Below, piece by piece: positions 17,939 to 28,128 of a stretch of DNA of 64,000 bases (within the stretch, counting starts at the first letter, position 1; each line of letters starts with the position of its first letter). A model generated the notes under the pieces. It searched no databases and was not told the origin of the DNA. It was given only the letters and a program-made list of their open reading frames with translations. The translations under genes and the position numbers were made by a program. Source of the DNA: JAVBOW01 sp031549495 (GTDB taxonomy: Bacteria > Bacteroidota > Bacteroidia > Bacteroidales > Rikenellaceae); the NCBI GenBank assembly GCA_031549495.1, contig JAVBPS010000020.1, positions 30,857 to 94,856 of the forward strand. The letters run 5' to 3'.

Positions 17939-18781
17939 ATGCTCAAGACCGTTATCTATCAATCGTTCCGCACGGAGAACGTTCCCCCCTGGATCGAAAC
18001 CTGCATGGCGACCGTCCGGGCATGGGCTGCCCTGAAGGGGTTCGACTACCATTTTGTCGACGACCGGATGTTCAGCTATGCCCCCGACTGGTACCGCGAA
18101 AAAGTGCGCAATAACGTGCTGCTGGTTTCCGACCTCGCCCGGCTTGAAATAGCGAAAGAGTTGCTTGCCAAAGGTTACGACCGCACGATCTGGGTCGATG
18201 CCGACATCGTGGTTTTCGATCCGGAGCGCTTCGAGATCGAGGTGAATGAAGAGTTCGCTTTCACCAGGGAGCTTTGGATGTGGCGCAACCGTTTCGGCCA
18301 GACGAAATATTCCGCACGGGTGTGCAATGCCGTGACGGTGATGGTGAAGGGCAACAGCATCCTCGATTTCTATATCTACGCCTGCAAGTCGTTGGTGCGC
18401 AATCCCGACTGGAAGGTCCGTTTCAGTGGGGATACGAGTCTGAGGATCAAGGCGAAGCATTTTATCGACCGTTACCGCTATACGTACCGGGACGGGGTGA
18501 TTCCCCCCTCGTTCGTCGGCACGATCTTCCTTTCGCGCCTGCTTGAACATGTCGACCTGCCCCTGCTGAAGAACGTGGGCCTGCTCAACGCCGAGATCAC
18601 CCGCGAGATCGTCAAGGAAAACCAGGGTATGCTGGCCGATTACACCCGCAAGTGGAACTCGCCGATCTATGCCGCCAACATGTGCGGCTCGATGTACGCG
18701 GGGCAGGGGGACGGGGTGCTGGTGGCGGCCATCGACAAGCTGATCGCCACCAAGGGGGCGATACTTAACCCGGGGTATTAA
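17939..18781 (+). CDS. GT-A-type glycosyltransferase-like protein
   Basis: 280-residue cytoplasmic protein without a signal peptide. A nucleotide-sugar transferase fold is suggested by the N-terminal strand-helix pattern (TVIYQSFRTENVPPWIETCMATVRAWA), the DLARLEIAKELL stretch and the metal-binding DxD in WVDADIVVF (about 86-94), followed by an acceptor-site-like NAVTVMVKGNS. It belongs with glycosyltransferases of the sugar-binding DXD group, but I cannot name donor or acceptor. Follows the acyltransferase in a probable operon. Confidence 0.65.
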   Translation: MLKTVIYQSFRTENVPPWIETCMATVRAWAALKGFDYHFVDDRMFSYAPDWYREKVRNNVLLVSDLARLEIAKELLAKGYDRTIWVDADIVVFDPERFEIEVNEEFAFTRELWMWRNRFGQTKYSARVCNAVTVMVKGNSILDFYIYACKSLVRNPDWKVRFSGDTSLRIKAKHFIDRYRYTYRDGVIPPSFVGTIFLSRLLEHVDLPLLKNVGLLNAEITREIVKENQGMLADYTRKWNSPIYAANMCGSMYAGQGDGVLVAAIDKLIATKGAILNPGY

Positions 18782-18800
18782 AATAATCCGTGAGGTTTCG

Positions 18801-18808
18801 TATATTTG
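18801..18808 (+). promoter_or_regulatory. -7 box before the small lipoprotein gene
   Basis: TATATTTG, matching TAnnTTTG, 12 bases upstream of the first ATG at 18821, so the leader is very short. Confidence 0.5.
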
Positions 18809-18820
18809 CAAAAACCTTGA

Positions 18821-19231
18821 ATGATGAATATCAGAAAAACCAAATTATTCACTCTCGCCCTGTTCATTCTGTTGGCTGGTGCCGCTTGTTCGCAAAAAGA
18901 TGAAACGGCCGAGATCCGCGAGGTTTCCGCGGGTTACCTGAAAGCCCTTGTGGATTACCGCCTCGACGATGCGAAAAAATTCGGGGACGGATCGACCGCG
19001 CAGTTTTTAAAGGATCAGCAGGATATTATCGACAGTTGGACGGACGAACAGCGGGAAGAAGCACGCAAAACGCTTGCGAACACACAGGTGACGATCGCCT
19101 CGGTCGATATCAATGAGGACAAGGCGACGGTAAAGTATGAGTTCATACAGGACGGGAATATCCTGCAATCCGAATTGTTGTACCTGGTCAAGAATTCCGC
19201 CGGATGGCAGGTGCATGAGTCCATGGAATAA
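18821..19231 (+). CDS. Small NTF2-like (DUF4878-type) lipoprotein
   Basis: 136 residues with a lipoprotein signal ending LLAGAAC (Cys at about 23). The mature part has the alpha+beta pattern of NTF2/DUF4878-type proteins: VSAGYLKALVDYRLDDAKKF, a helix rich in Lys/Glu, and paired strands VTIASVDINEDKATVKYEFIQDG, ending with SAGWQVHESM. Start may be the first or second of two adjacent ATGs. Has its own promoter and terminator, so it is a single-gene unit. Function unknown, likely periplasmic. Confidence 0.75.
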   Translation: MMNIRKTKLFTLALFILLAGAACSQKDETAEIREVSAGYLKALVDYRLDDAKKFGDGSTAQFLKDQQDIIDSWTDEQREEARKTLANTQVTIASVDINEDKATVKYEFIQDGNILQSELLYLVKNSAGWQVHESME

Positions 19232-19256
19232 ATTTTGCTGTTTTGTGCTCAATAGA

Positions 19257-19284
19257 AGAGAGTTGCGATCAATCGCAACTCTCT
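19257..19284. terminator. Rho-independent terminator
   Basis: AGAGAGTTGCGAT (19257-19269) pairs with ATCGCAACTCTCT (19272-19284), then TTTCAATTTT. Ends the lipoprotein gene. Confidence 0.85.
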
Positions 19285-19292
19285 TTCAATTT

Positions 19293-19366
19293 TGTCATTC
19301 TTCGCTTCGCTCTGAATGACGAATATTCCCCGAGTGCCGGGCGGCACCGCTTCGCTCTGAATGACA
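19293..19366. repeat. Dispersed TGTCATTCTGA-type palindromic repeat, copy 1 (degenerate)
   Basis: Bounded by TGTCATTC and CTGAATGACA, with the internal CTTCGCT core twice. Same family as 20449-20533, 21918-21986 and 42401-42469. Confidence 0.7.
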
Positions 19367-19392
19367 AATGCTGTCGGTTTGATTGAAGAGGC

Positions 19393-20427
19393 TTACCAGT
19401 TGAAGTGATACCGCAACGCGAAACGCAATCCAAGATATAACTCGTTGCGGCTGTCGATGCGGTGATTCCAAAGCGAGTAAAGCGGCTCGTTGAACGCCGA
19501 AGAGCGCTGGATATTCTGCCACGAGAGGGTAGGGGCGGCCAGGATCGAGAAACGGTCGCTCAGACGATAGCCGAAGTTGGGATGCAATTCATAGATCGAG
19601 GCGGATTCTTTCTCGAACGTGGAGATGCAATTGAATTCCGGATTGAAATAGAATTTGCGGGAAATGTCCGCGATCGTGCCGATGCCGAACCCCATGGATA
19701 CCTGTTTGTGGAAATCGGGGCTGTAAGCCATGATGATGGAGGTATAAAACTCCTTGATACCCGTTTTGAGCGAGAGGTTGACGGGAAACATGGAGCTTGT
19801 ACTGAGTTCCACGGCCTGGTAGCCGCCGTCCCGGACGATAGAGAGGATGCCGATCGGCACCCCGCTTCGGTACTGCCGCACGAAGTTGACCACGCCGAAT
19901 TGCACCCCGGTCATGGTCGGGACGAGGTTGATCACGCCGAATTGCGTCCCCCGCATGCCGCCCCCGTTGAAATTGATCACGCCGAATTGCACCCCTTCGA
20001 ACTGCATGTTCAGGTTGACCACGCCGAACTGCGCGCCTTCGGAACCATCGGCAAAAGCGTTGATAATCCCGAACTGAGCGCCGCTCACCTGGCCGCGCAC
20101 ACCGTTGAATACACCGAAAAGCGCTCCGCGCTGGTTACCGCCGAAGGCGTTGACGATGCCGAACTGCGCCCCCTGCACGTCGCCGCCGACCGCGTTGAAG
20201 ATCCCCATCTGGGTGCCGCGCTGCCAACCGTGCACGCTGTTCGCCAGGCCGATCAGCAAGCCTTGGTTATTACCGTCCGCCACGTTCACCCCGCCGATCA
20301 TCACCGGGAAATTTTTACCCTCCGCCGAGCGGTTGTAGGCGACCGTATAGATCGTCTGTTGCGCAAAAGCGCATGCGGCGACCAGGCAGGCCGCCGTCGT
20401 GAAAAGAAACTTTTTCATCTTAAACAT
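19393..20427 (-). CDS. LA_2272-type surface repeat protein (outer-membrane barrel-like)
   Basis: 344 residues with a signal peptide (MKKFLFTTAACLVAACAFAQ; the start may be the ATG at 20418 rather than 20427). Between about residues 60 and 205 are eight or more imperfect repeats of roughly 20 residues with the core GxQFGxxN (GAQFGIVNAF, GALFGVFNGV, GAQFGIINAF, GVQFGVINFN, GTQFGVINLV and so on), as in LA_2272-family surface proteins. The C-terminal 130 residues alternate short strands and end in RYHFNW, an aromatic end typical of outer-membrane proteins. Function unknown. Flanked by dispersed repeats on both sides. Confidence 0.8.
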   Translation of the reverse strand: MFKMKKFLFTTAACLVAACAFAQQTIYTVAYNRSAEGKNFPVMIGGVNVADGNNQGLLIGLANSVHGWQRGTQMGIFNAVGGDVQGAQFGIVNAFGGNQRGALFGVFNGVRGQVSGAQFGIINAFADGSEGAQFGVVNLNMQFEGVQFGVINFNGGGMRGTQFGVINLVPTMTGVQFGVVNFVRQYRSGVPIGILSIVRDGGYQAVELSTSSMFPVNLSLKTGIKEFYTSIIMAYSPDFHKQVSMGFGIGTIADISRKFYFNPEFNCISTFEKESASIYELHPNFGYRLSDRFSILAAPTLSWQNIQRSSAFNEPLYSLWNHRIDSRNELYLGLRFALRYHFNW

Positions 20428-20448
20428 GAATTAAACGATTGCATTGCT

Positions 20449-20533
20449 TGTCATTCTGAACGCAGTGAAGAATCTTGGTCGGGCTGTGCTGAAACAATTC
20501 AGACCAAAATTCTTTACTGCGTTCAGAATGACA
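20449..20533. repeat. Dispersed palindromic repeat, copy 2
   Basis: Near-perfect inverted repeat from TGTCATTCTGAACGCAGT to the matching arm ending CAGAATGACA, separating two minus-strand genes; may serve as a terminator. Confidence 0.8.
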
Positions 20534-20548
20534 AAGCGACACAAAATC

Positions 20549-20932
20549 CTACCACTCCGTGTAAACGATCCGCCCGTCCCCGGTGGCGATCCGGGTCACA
20601 TGGGTGTAGTTCGAACGGGGAAAGAACAGCGACCAGTATTTGGCCGCCCAGACCGTCACGGGTTTACCCCGCAGCGTGTCGAGCCCGGCCAGCACGTCCG
20701 TCCGCCCTTCGGCGCGGTTGATATAGAACCGGTTTTTGACCCCGTCGAGCCGGACGGCGACGTCGAACGTACTGGTGTCCTGCACGTACGAGGCCAGCGT
20801 GCCTGTAAAAGCCTTGCTGTTGAACTCGCTCGTATCCACCGGCTTGAACGACAGCGGAAAGAGGATCATAAACGCCAGGGTCGCGACGCCTGCCGCGATC
20901 CCGATCCATTTCAGCGGCTTGAACTGGTTCAT
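20549..20932 (-). CDS. Small membrane-anchored protein of unknown function
   Basis: 127 residues: one N-terminal membrane helix (IGIAAGVATLAFMILFPLSF, about 10-29) followed by a beta-rich extracytoplasmic domain that ends in THVTRIATGDGRIVYTEW. No recognised motif. It starts six bases after the prs stop and is therefore co-transcribed with it, but no functional link is evident. Confidence 0.6.
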   Translation of the reverse strand: MNQFKPLKWIGIAAGVATLAFMILFPLSFKPVDTSEFNSKAFTGTLASYVQDTSTFDVAVRLDGVKNRFYINRAEGRTDVLAGLDTLRGKPVTVWAAKYWSLFFPRSNYTHVTRIATGDGRIVYTEW

Positions 20933-20938
20933 GATTTT

Positions 20939-21880
20939 TTAAAAAATAAAGCGCGAGGAGATCTCCTTGTGGTTATGCACCCGCTCGGTCACGTCGGCAA
21001 AGATGTCGGCCACCGAGAGCACGGTGAATGTCGAGATCTCCTTATCCTTGCACAGGGGAATGGTGTCGGTGACGATCACCTCCTGCAACGCGCTGGCGTT
21101 GATGCGGTCATAGGCCGGGCCGGAGAGCACGGCGTGGGTCGCCATCGCGCGCACGCTGCACGCGCCTTTTTCCATGAGCATGTCAGCCGCCTTGGCGATC
21201 GTGCCCGCGGTGTCGATCATGTCGTCCAGGATAACGATGTTGCGCCCCTCGACGTCGCCGATGGCGGTCATCGAGCCGATCACGTTGGCTTTCTCGCGCT
21301 GTTTGTGCGAGATGATCATCGGGCATTGCAGGTATTGCGAATAGGCGTTGGCCCGCTTGGCGCCGCCCATATCGGGGGCCGCCACGGAGAGGTTTTCCAG
21401 ATTGAGCGAATTGATATAGGGCATGAAGATGCCGCTGGCATACAGATGGTCCACCGGCACATCGAAGAATCCTTGTATCTGGTCGGCGTGCAGGTCCATC
21501 GTCATGATGCGGTCCACACCCGACGCCACCAGCAGATTCGCCACCAGTTTGGCGCCGATCGACACCCGCGGGCGGTCCTTGCGGTCCTGGCGCGCCCATC
21601 CGAAATAGGGGATCACGGCGATCACCTTGTAGGCCGATGCGCGCCGCGCGGCGTCGATCATCAGCAGCAGTTCCATCAGGTTGTCCGAAGGCGGGAAAGT
21701 GGATTGGATGATAAAGACCGTGCAGCCGCGGATGCTTTCGTTGTAGGCGGGCTGGAATTCACCGTCGCTGAATTCGAGGACGGAGCTTTCTCCGAGTTCC
21801 GTGCCGTAGCTGCGTGCTATTTTCTCGGCCAGGTAGCGCGACTCGCGGCCGGCGAAAAACTTGATCTTGTGGATCGCCAT
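20939..21880 (-). CDS. prs: Ribose-phosphate pyrophosphokinase (PRPP synthetase)
   Basis: Makes PRPP from ribose 5-phosphate and ATP for nucleotide, His and Trp synthesis. 313 residues, the standard length. Visible motifs: FSDGEFQPAYNESIRG, the flexible ATP loop region WARQDRKDRPRVSIGAKLVANLL, the metal-binding MDLHADQIQGFFD, and the PRPP loop VILDDMIDTAGT. A dispersed palindromic repeat lies between its start and the likely promoter (TAATTTTG on the minus strand at 22027-22034), giving a long leader. Confidence 0.97.
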   Translation of the reverse strand: MAIHKIKFFAGRESRYLAEKIARSYGTELGESSVLEFSDGEFQPAYNESIRGCTVFIIQSTFPPSDNLMELLLMIDAARRASAYKVIAVIPYFGWARQDRKDRPRVSIGAKLVANLLVASGVDRIMTMDLHADQIQGFFDVPVDHLYASGIFMPYINSLNLENLSVAAPDMGGAKRANAYSQYLQCPMIISHKQREKANVIGSMTAIGDVEGRNIVILDDMIDTAGTIAKAADMLMEKGACSVRAMATHAVLSGPAYDRINASALQEVIVTDTIPLCKDKEISTFTVLSVADIFADVTERVHNHKEISSRFIF

Positions 21881-21917
21881 TTTTTTGATTATGAATGATG
21901 GACTATGTTTTTTGTGT

Positions 21918-21986
21918 TGTCATTCTGAGCGTAGCGAAGAATCTCGAAATGGCTGTCTGAGATTCTTCGCTATGCTCAGAATGACA
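21918..21986. repeat. Dispersed palindromic repeat, copy 3
   Basis: Best-conserved copy: TGTCATTCTGAGCGTAGCGAAGAATCTC opens a hairpin closed by the complementary arm ending in CTCAGAATGACA at 21986. Located in the prs leader region. Confidence 0.85.
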
Positions 21987-22074
21987 AACAAGAACACAAG
22001 GGGATACCTTTGCGTTTATAATTCTGCAAAATTATACTATTCGCCCCGGAATTTCAACTCCCGGGGCGAAAAAG

Positions 22075-22659
22075 TTATAAACATTGTTCTATAAATCCGA
22101 GTATCTCCTCCTTGCCCGACCCTTTGGCCGACGAGGAGGTGAACATGGGAGGCAATTCCTCCCAGCTTTCGAGCAGCGTGCGGCGGTAGCGCGCCAGGTT
22201 GCGCTCGCGCTCCGAGGAGGAGATTTTATCCGTTTTGGTGAAGATAATCCCGAACGGCACGCCGTTCTCGCCCAAAAACGAGATGAAATCGAGGTCGATG
22301 CGCTGCGGTTCGAGGCGCGAGTCCACGAGCACGAACAACATAGTCATTCGCTCGCTCAGGGTTACATAATCGCGGATGATCTTGGCGAATTCGCCGCGCA
22401 CGGTTTTCGAGGCGCGCGCGTAACCGTAACCCGGCAGGTCGACCAGGTACCAGGCGTTGTTGATCCGGAAATGGTTGATCAGCCGCGTCTTGCCGGGCGT
22501 GCCCGACACTTTGGCCAGCCCGCTGTGGCCGGTGAGCATGTTGACCAGCGAGGATTTACCCACGTTGCTGCGCCCGATGAACGCGAACTCCGGCCGGTCG
22601 CCCGGCAACTGGCTCATCTTGGCGCTGCTGCATTGAAATTCTGCGGAGGTGATCTTCAT
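22075..22659 (-). CDS. engB: Ribosome biogenesis GTPase EngB/YihA
   Basis: Essential GTPase for large-subunit assembly and cell division. The start is put at 22659 (MKITSAEFQC) because a TATCTTTG -7 box at 22704-22711 would start transcription near 22697, leaving no room for the upstream ATG. 194 residues. GTPase motifs: G1 GRSNVGKSS (29-37), G2 region TPGKTRLINHF, G3 DLPGYGYA, G4 TKTDK, G5 SSAKGSGKEE near the C-terminus. Single gene, full length. Confidence 0.95.
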   Translation of the reverse strand: MKITSAEFQCSSAKMSQLPGDRPEFAFIGRSNVGKSSLVNMLTGHSGLAKVSGTPGKTRLINHFRINNAWYLVDLPGYGYARASKTVRGEFAKIIRDYVTLSERMTMLFVLVDSRLEPQRIDLDFISFLGENGVPFGIIFTKTDKISSSERERNLARYRRTLLESWEELPPMFTSSSAKGSGKEEILGFIEQCL

Positions 22660-22703
22660 GGGCGGTCGTTTATGCGGCCTGCTTCGACAGGCATTCAACG
22701 CGG

Positions 22704-22711
22704 CAAAGATA
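22704..22711 (-). promoter_or_regulatory. -7 box of engB
   Basis: TATCTTTG on the minus strand, 45 bases upstream of the chosen start; no obvious -33 TTTG. Confidence 0.55.
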
Positions 22712-22729
22712 AGGAATCGGGGATAAATA

Positions 22730-23179
22730 TCACAACTCTTCCGTTGCGATCACCTCTTTCTCGTCCTTTATCTCGCTGAGCAACGGCTCTACGTTCGAAT
22801 AATCCTTGATGATTTTTACGGTGATCAACGCGAGCGGTATCCCCACAATACAGCCGATTATATCGGCAACTGTGCTTACGATTAATTCATCAACCGCTTC
22901 GGCTTGCAGGGAATAACGAAATGCAAATTGTCCTATTATGCCGCTCAATATCCACAACGTCCACCACCAGCCCAATGATTTTGTCGTAAAATCCGTCCGG
23001 ACATCCACCCCTCTCAGGAAAAATAAATTCTTCGTCTCCTGATATAACTCTTTCATGATCTGATAGGGCAGGTATATACACACGATCGGGACGAACCAAC
23101 AGCCCGCAGCCCACCCTTCCGAATGTTTCAGGGTGTGTACCCTTTGGTGTAAATTGTAATACGCCTTATTATTTTCAAT
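22730..23179 (-). pseudogene. 5'-truncated DUF4328-like membrane protein
   Basis: The frame is open from 23179 (after a TAG at 23180-23182) to 22730 but has no ATG before an internal GTG at 23083. The readable product is AYYNLHQRVHTLKHSEGWAA, then GCWFVPIVCIYLPYQIMKEL and two more membrane helices. The pattern of YNLH, SEGW, WFVPI and PYQIMKEL matches the second half of DUF4328 membrane proteins, whose first two helices are missing. The break lies next to the end of the FGGY kinase gene, so a deletion or insertion junction removed the front. It may still be translated from the GTG, but the helix layout argues for a remnant. Confidence 0.6.
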
Positions 23180-23214
23180 CTATGCGACCGATGAATCTGC
23201 TTTATTTTAAGAAG

Positions 23215-24852
23215 TTATTTTAATTCGTTGGCATATCCGGCCGTGAATAAATACTTTTCGTACAACAGGCGGTATACCTCCGCGAATTCCGGCCGCGGGG
23301 TATACCGGGCCTCGAATGTCGACCCCATGGCTTCGCGCGCTTCGCCCATCGAAGGATGGATGCCCGCGGCGACCGATGCGTACATGGCCGAGCCTAAGGC
23401 GCACGCCTGTTCGCTGGCGACGACCCGGATCGGCATATCGAGCACGTCGGAGAGGATCTGCATGACGAAAGGCGATTTTTTACTGATGCCTCCTATCGCA
23501 TGGACGGCGTTGATTTCGATCCCGTTCTGCCGCAGATGCTCCACGATCCGTTTCGAGCCGAAAGCCGTTCCTTCCACCAGGGCCTTGAAGATCGCAGGGG
23601 CGGTGGTCCCGAGGGTGAGCCCGCTCAAAACGCCCCGGACGTTCTGGTCTGCGTCGGGAGTGCGCCGTCCGTTCATCCAGTCCAAAGCGATGGGGGCTGT
23701 CACGTCGGTCGGAAGTTTTTCGGCCTGGGCCGTAAGGGTCGGTAATATGGAGTTGAAAGCGGATTGTTTTTCCGCGCTTTCCGGGAGTAAATCCAACGAC
23801 CAGGCCATAACCTGTCTGAACCATGCGTAAATATCCCCGAAAGCCGATTGTCCCGCCTCAAGGCCGATGTAACCCGGCAAGACCGAGCCGTCGACCTGTC
23901 CGCAGATTCCCCCGATGCATTGATTCCCCAACTGCTGCTGATCCGCCACCATGATATCGCACGTCGATGTGCCGATGATGCGGGTGAGTATGCCGGGGGC
24001 GACGCCGGCCCCCACGGCCCCTGCATGTGCGTCGAGCGTCCCCACGGCGACCGTTATGCCCGCGGGCAGCCCGAGCCGTTCGGCCCACACTGTGGTGAGT
24101 TTCCCGGCCGCGGTGTCGCTGGCGTGTGTCTGGTCGTACAGGTAGGGGCGCATTGCACCCAGCGCGGGATCGAGGCGGGAAAGGAATCCGGCATCGGGCA
24201 AACCGCCCCACTGCGCATGCCACATCGCCTTATGTCCTGCAGCGCAACGGCTGCGCATCATCTCCTGCGGCCGGGTATTGCCGGTCAGCAGGCCCGTCAT
24301 CCAGTCGCAATGTTCCGCCCAACTGTAAGCCGCATCGCGCACCGCAGGGTTGGTCTTCAGCACGTGCAGAACTTTCGCCCAAGCCCATTCCGAAGAATAT
24401 GTCCCGCCGCTGAAAAGCGTGTAATCACTCTCCCAACTGCGAGCCCGTTGGTTGATCATCTCCGCTTCCCGTACCGCCGTATGGTCCTTCCATAGGATGA
24501 ACATGGCATCGGGGTCTTCCGCGAAATGGGGTGAGAGCGCCAACGGGTTCCCGTCACGGCCGATCAGGGCGGGCGTCGACCCGGTCGTGTCGATGCAAAT
24601 CCCCGCGATGGCTCCGGCCACCGGAGCACCGGCCTGCGAAAGGGCATTTCGTACCGCTTCGACCAGCGAATCGACGTAGTCCTGCGGGTGCTGGCGGTAG
24701 CGGTTGGCGGCCGCGTCGCAATAAAGCCCTTGGGCCCAACGGGCATAGCGACTCACCCCGCTACCCACCTCGGCCCCGGTGCTCGCATCGACGATCAGGG
24801 CGCGGCAGGAATCCGTGCCGAAATCTATGCCTACGACACACTTTTCGCTCAT
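23215..24852 (-). CDS. FGGY-family sugar kinase, ribulokinase (AraB)-like
   Basis: ATP-dependent kinase for a ketopentose or deoxyketose, cytoplasmic, 545 residues, near the 560 of AraB. The start at 24852 gives MSEKCVVGIDFGTDSCRALIVD, the N-terminal phosphate-binding element with the AraB-type DFGTDS. The catalytic base is in GTLDAHAGAVGAG, the phosphate-2 loop in IIGTSTCDIMV, and the C-terminal adenosine motif in AIGGISKKSPFVMQILSD and ACALGSAMYA. It follows fucI by eight bases. Because fucose isomerase also handles D-arabinose, the kinase could act on L-fuculose, D-ribulose or L-ribulose; sequence alone does not settle it. Confidence 0.88.
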   Translation of the reverse strand: MSEKCVVGIDFGTDSCRALIVDASTGAEVGSGVSRYARWAQGLYCDAAANRYRQHPQDYVDSLVEAVRNALSQAGAPVAGAIAGICIDTTGSTPALIGRDGNPLALSPHFAEDPDAMFILWKDHTAVREAEMINQRARSWESDYTLFSGGTYSSEWAWAKVLHVLKTNPAVRDAAYSWAEHCDWMTGLLTGNTRPQEMMRSRCAAGHKAMWHAQWGGLPDAGFLSRLDPALGAMRPYLYDQTHASDTAAGKLTTVWAERLGLPAGITVAVGTLDAHAGAVGAGVAPGILTRIIGTSTCDIMVADQQQLGNQCIGGICGQVDGSVLPGYIGLEAGQSAFGDIYAWFRQVMAWSLDLLPESAEKQSAFNSILPTLTAQAEKLPTDVTAPIALDWMNGRRTPDADQNVRGVLSGLTLGTTAPAIFKALVEGTAFGSKRIVEHLRQNGIEINAVHAIGGISKKSPFVMQILSDVLDMPIRVVASEQACALGSAMYASVAAGIHPSMGEAREAMGSTFEARYTPRPEFAEVYRLLYEKYLFTAGYANELK

Positions 24853-24860
24853 GTCCGACA

Positions 24861-26639
<1,779 letters not shown>

Positions 26640-26650
26640 ATCAATAGATT

Positions 26651-27910
26651 TTAGGATTCTTTCATGTCAATGGTAGTGGGCCGCAGGATGGTGACCTGCA
26701 GGACGATCGCCACGAGCACGGCGACGATCATCATCAGGAACACGCCCGTGGTATGGCCCGCGTCGAGCGCCTTGCCGAGCGCCCCGGTAATGACGGCCCC
26801 GGCCGAAATGCCCGCCATGTTCATCAGCCCGTAACCGGTGGCGCGGTAGCGCGAGGGGACGAACTGGCAAAGGATAGGCATGTTGTTCACGTCGAACGCC
26901 CCGAAGCCCAGCCCGAACAGGACCGCGCCCGTAATGGCCGCCGCAAGCCCTTGACCATAGCAGATCAGCAGCAGGGCCGGGATGGTCAACACCAGGCCCG
27001 ACACCCCGGTGAAGATCCGCCCGCGCAGGTTGCGCTGCACCCACCGGTCGGAAATGTATCCGCCCGCCAGCACACCCACGAACGAGGAGAACGCTATGGT
27101 CATGGTCGAAAGGGGCCCGGCGTGCTGCATATCCATACCCAGCGTCTCGGAAAAGAGCGTGGGAAGCCAGTTTTTGGTCGCCCAACCCGGCAGGCTCGGC
27201 GCCGAGAAGTAGAACAGCAGCACCCAGAAAGCGATGTTGCTGAACAGCATCCCGAGCCCTTTGAGGGCCATGCGGATCTCGCCGCCCGCCGGATGCGTCC
27301 CCCCGGCAGGGATCGCGTAGGTTTTTTTCTCGCGCAGGAAAACGATCAGCACCACGCTGTACGCCATCCCCACGATGCCGAATGATTGGAAAGTGAACTG
27401 CCAGGTGGTCGCCGCGGCAAGCGTCGCCCCGAACCCCCCTAAGGCCTGCCCCAGATAGACGCCCGTGGTATGGAAACCGATAGCCAGCGAGCGGGTGCGC
27501 CCCTGGTGGTAGTCGGCGATGAGCGACAGTCCGGCCGGGATGTAGAACGCCTCGCTCACCCCCATCACCGCGCGCAGGAAATAGAGCTGATCCATGGTTT
27601 GCGCGTAGCCCATGGCCATCGTCACGCCCGACCACACGAACAGGCTTCCCACGATAAGCCATTTGCGGTTCAGCCGGTCGGCGATGACCCCCGACAGGGG
27701 ACTCATCAGCGCATAGATCCACAGGAATATGGCCATCAGCCGGCCGAAATTGGCCGCCTCGGTCAGCTGGGATATATCTTCGAGCATGAACGGCCGCATG
27801 GTCGAGAGCATCTGCCGGTCCAGGTAGTTCAGCAGCGCCACGAACCACAGCATGGCCACGACGGCCCACGGGTATTTACCCGCTCGGGGTTCTTCTATGA
27901 GTTTTTTCAC
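26651..27910 (-). CDS. MFS sugar transporter (ACS-like family)
   Basis: Inner-membrane carrier of 419 residues with 12 predicted helices. The MFS signature between helices 2 and 3 is GVIADRLNRKWLIVG, and the N-terminal LLNYLDRQMLSTM and WIYALMSPLSG are typical of the anion:cation symporter (ACS) branch that includes hexuronate carriers, rather than of FucP. First gene of the operon with fucI and the kinase, so it probably brings in their substrate. The choice of an ACS-type carrier slightly favours an acidic sugar or aldonate, which would also fit the divergent aldolase; inference only. Confidence 0.88.
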   Translation of the reverse strand: MKKLIEEPRAGKYPWAVVAMLWFVALLNYLDRQMLSTMRPFMLEDISQLTEAANFGRLMAIFLWIYALMSPLSGVIADRLNRKWLIVGSLFVWSGVTMAMGYAQTMDQLYFLRAVMGVSEAFYIPAGLSLIADYHQGRTRSLAIGFHTTGVYLGQALGGFGATLAAATTWQFTFQSFGIVGMAYSVVLIVFLREKKTYAIPAGGTHPAGGEIRMALKGLGMLFSNIAFWVLLFYFSAPSLPGWATKNWLPTLFSETLGMDMQHAGPLSTMTIAFSSFVGVLAGGYISDRWVQRNLRGRIFTGVSGLVLTIPALLLICYGQGLAAAITGAVLFGLGFGAFDVNNMPILCQFVPSRYRATGYGLMNMAGISAGAVITGALGKALDAGHTTGVFLMMIVAVLVAIVLQVTILRPTTIDMKES

Positions 27911-28003
27911 ATCAAGACAAGATTTCTACAAAAAAGCCCGGGATAATAGTACCGCAGTTTTGGGCACTTATTTATATACAGTTCAGCAAAATTTTTTCGC
28001 ACA

Positions 28004-28029
28004 GTGAAACCCGAATCTATGGTGAAACC
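28004..28029. promoter_or_regulatory. Direct repeat GTGAAACC, candidate operator
   Basis: GTGAAACC at 28004-28011 and again at 28022-28029, start-to-start distance 18 bases, in the 218-base gap between the divergent MFS and aldolase genes. No consensus -7 box is evident in this gap. Confidence 0.35.
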
Positions 28030-28128
28030 ATCCGGAATCCGCGAAAAGAAAGGGCTGAATTGTATATAATGGCAAGAGGCACGACCGCAGCCTTTGCCAG
28101 AAGAAATCAAACCTTAAAATATAATCGC

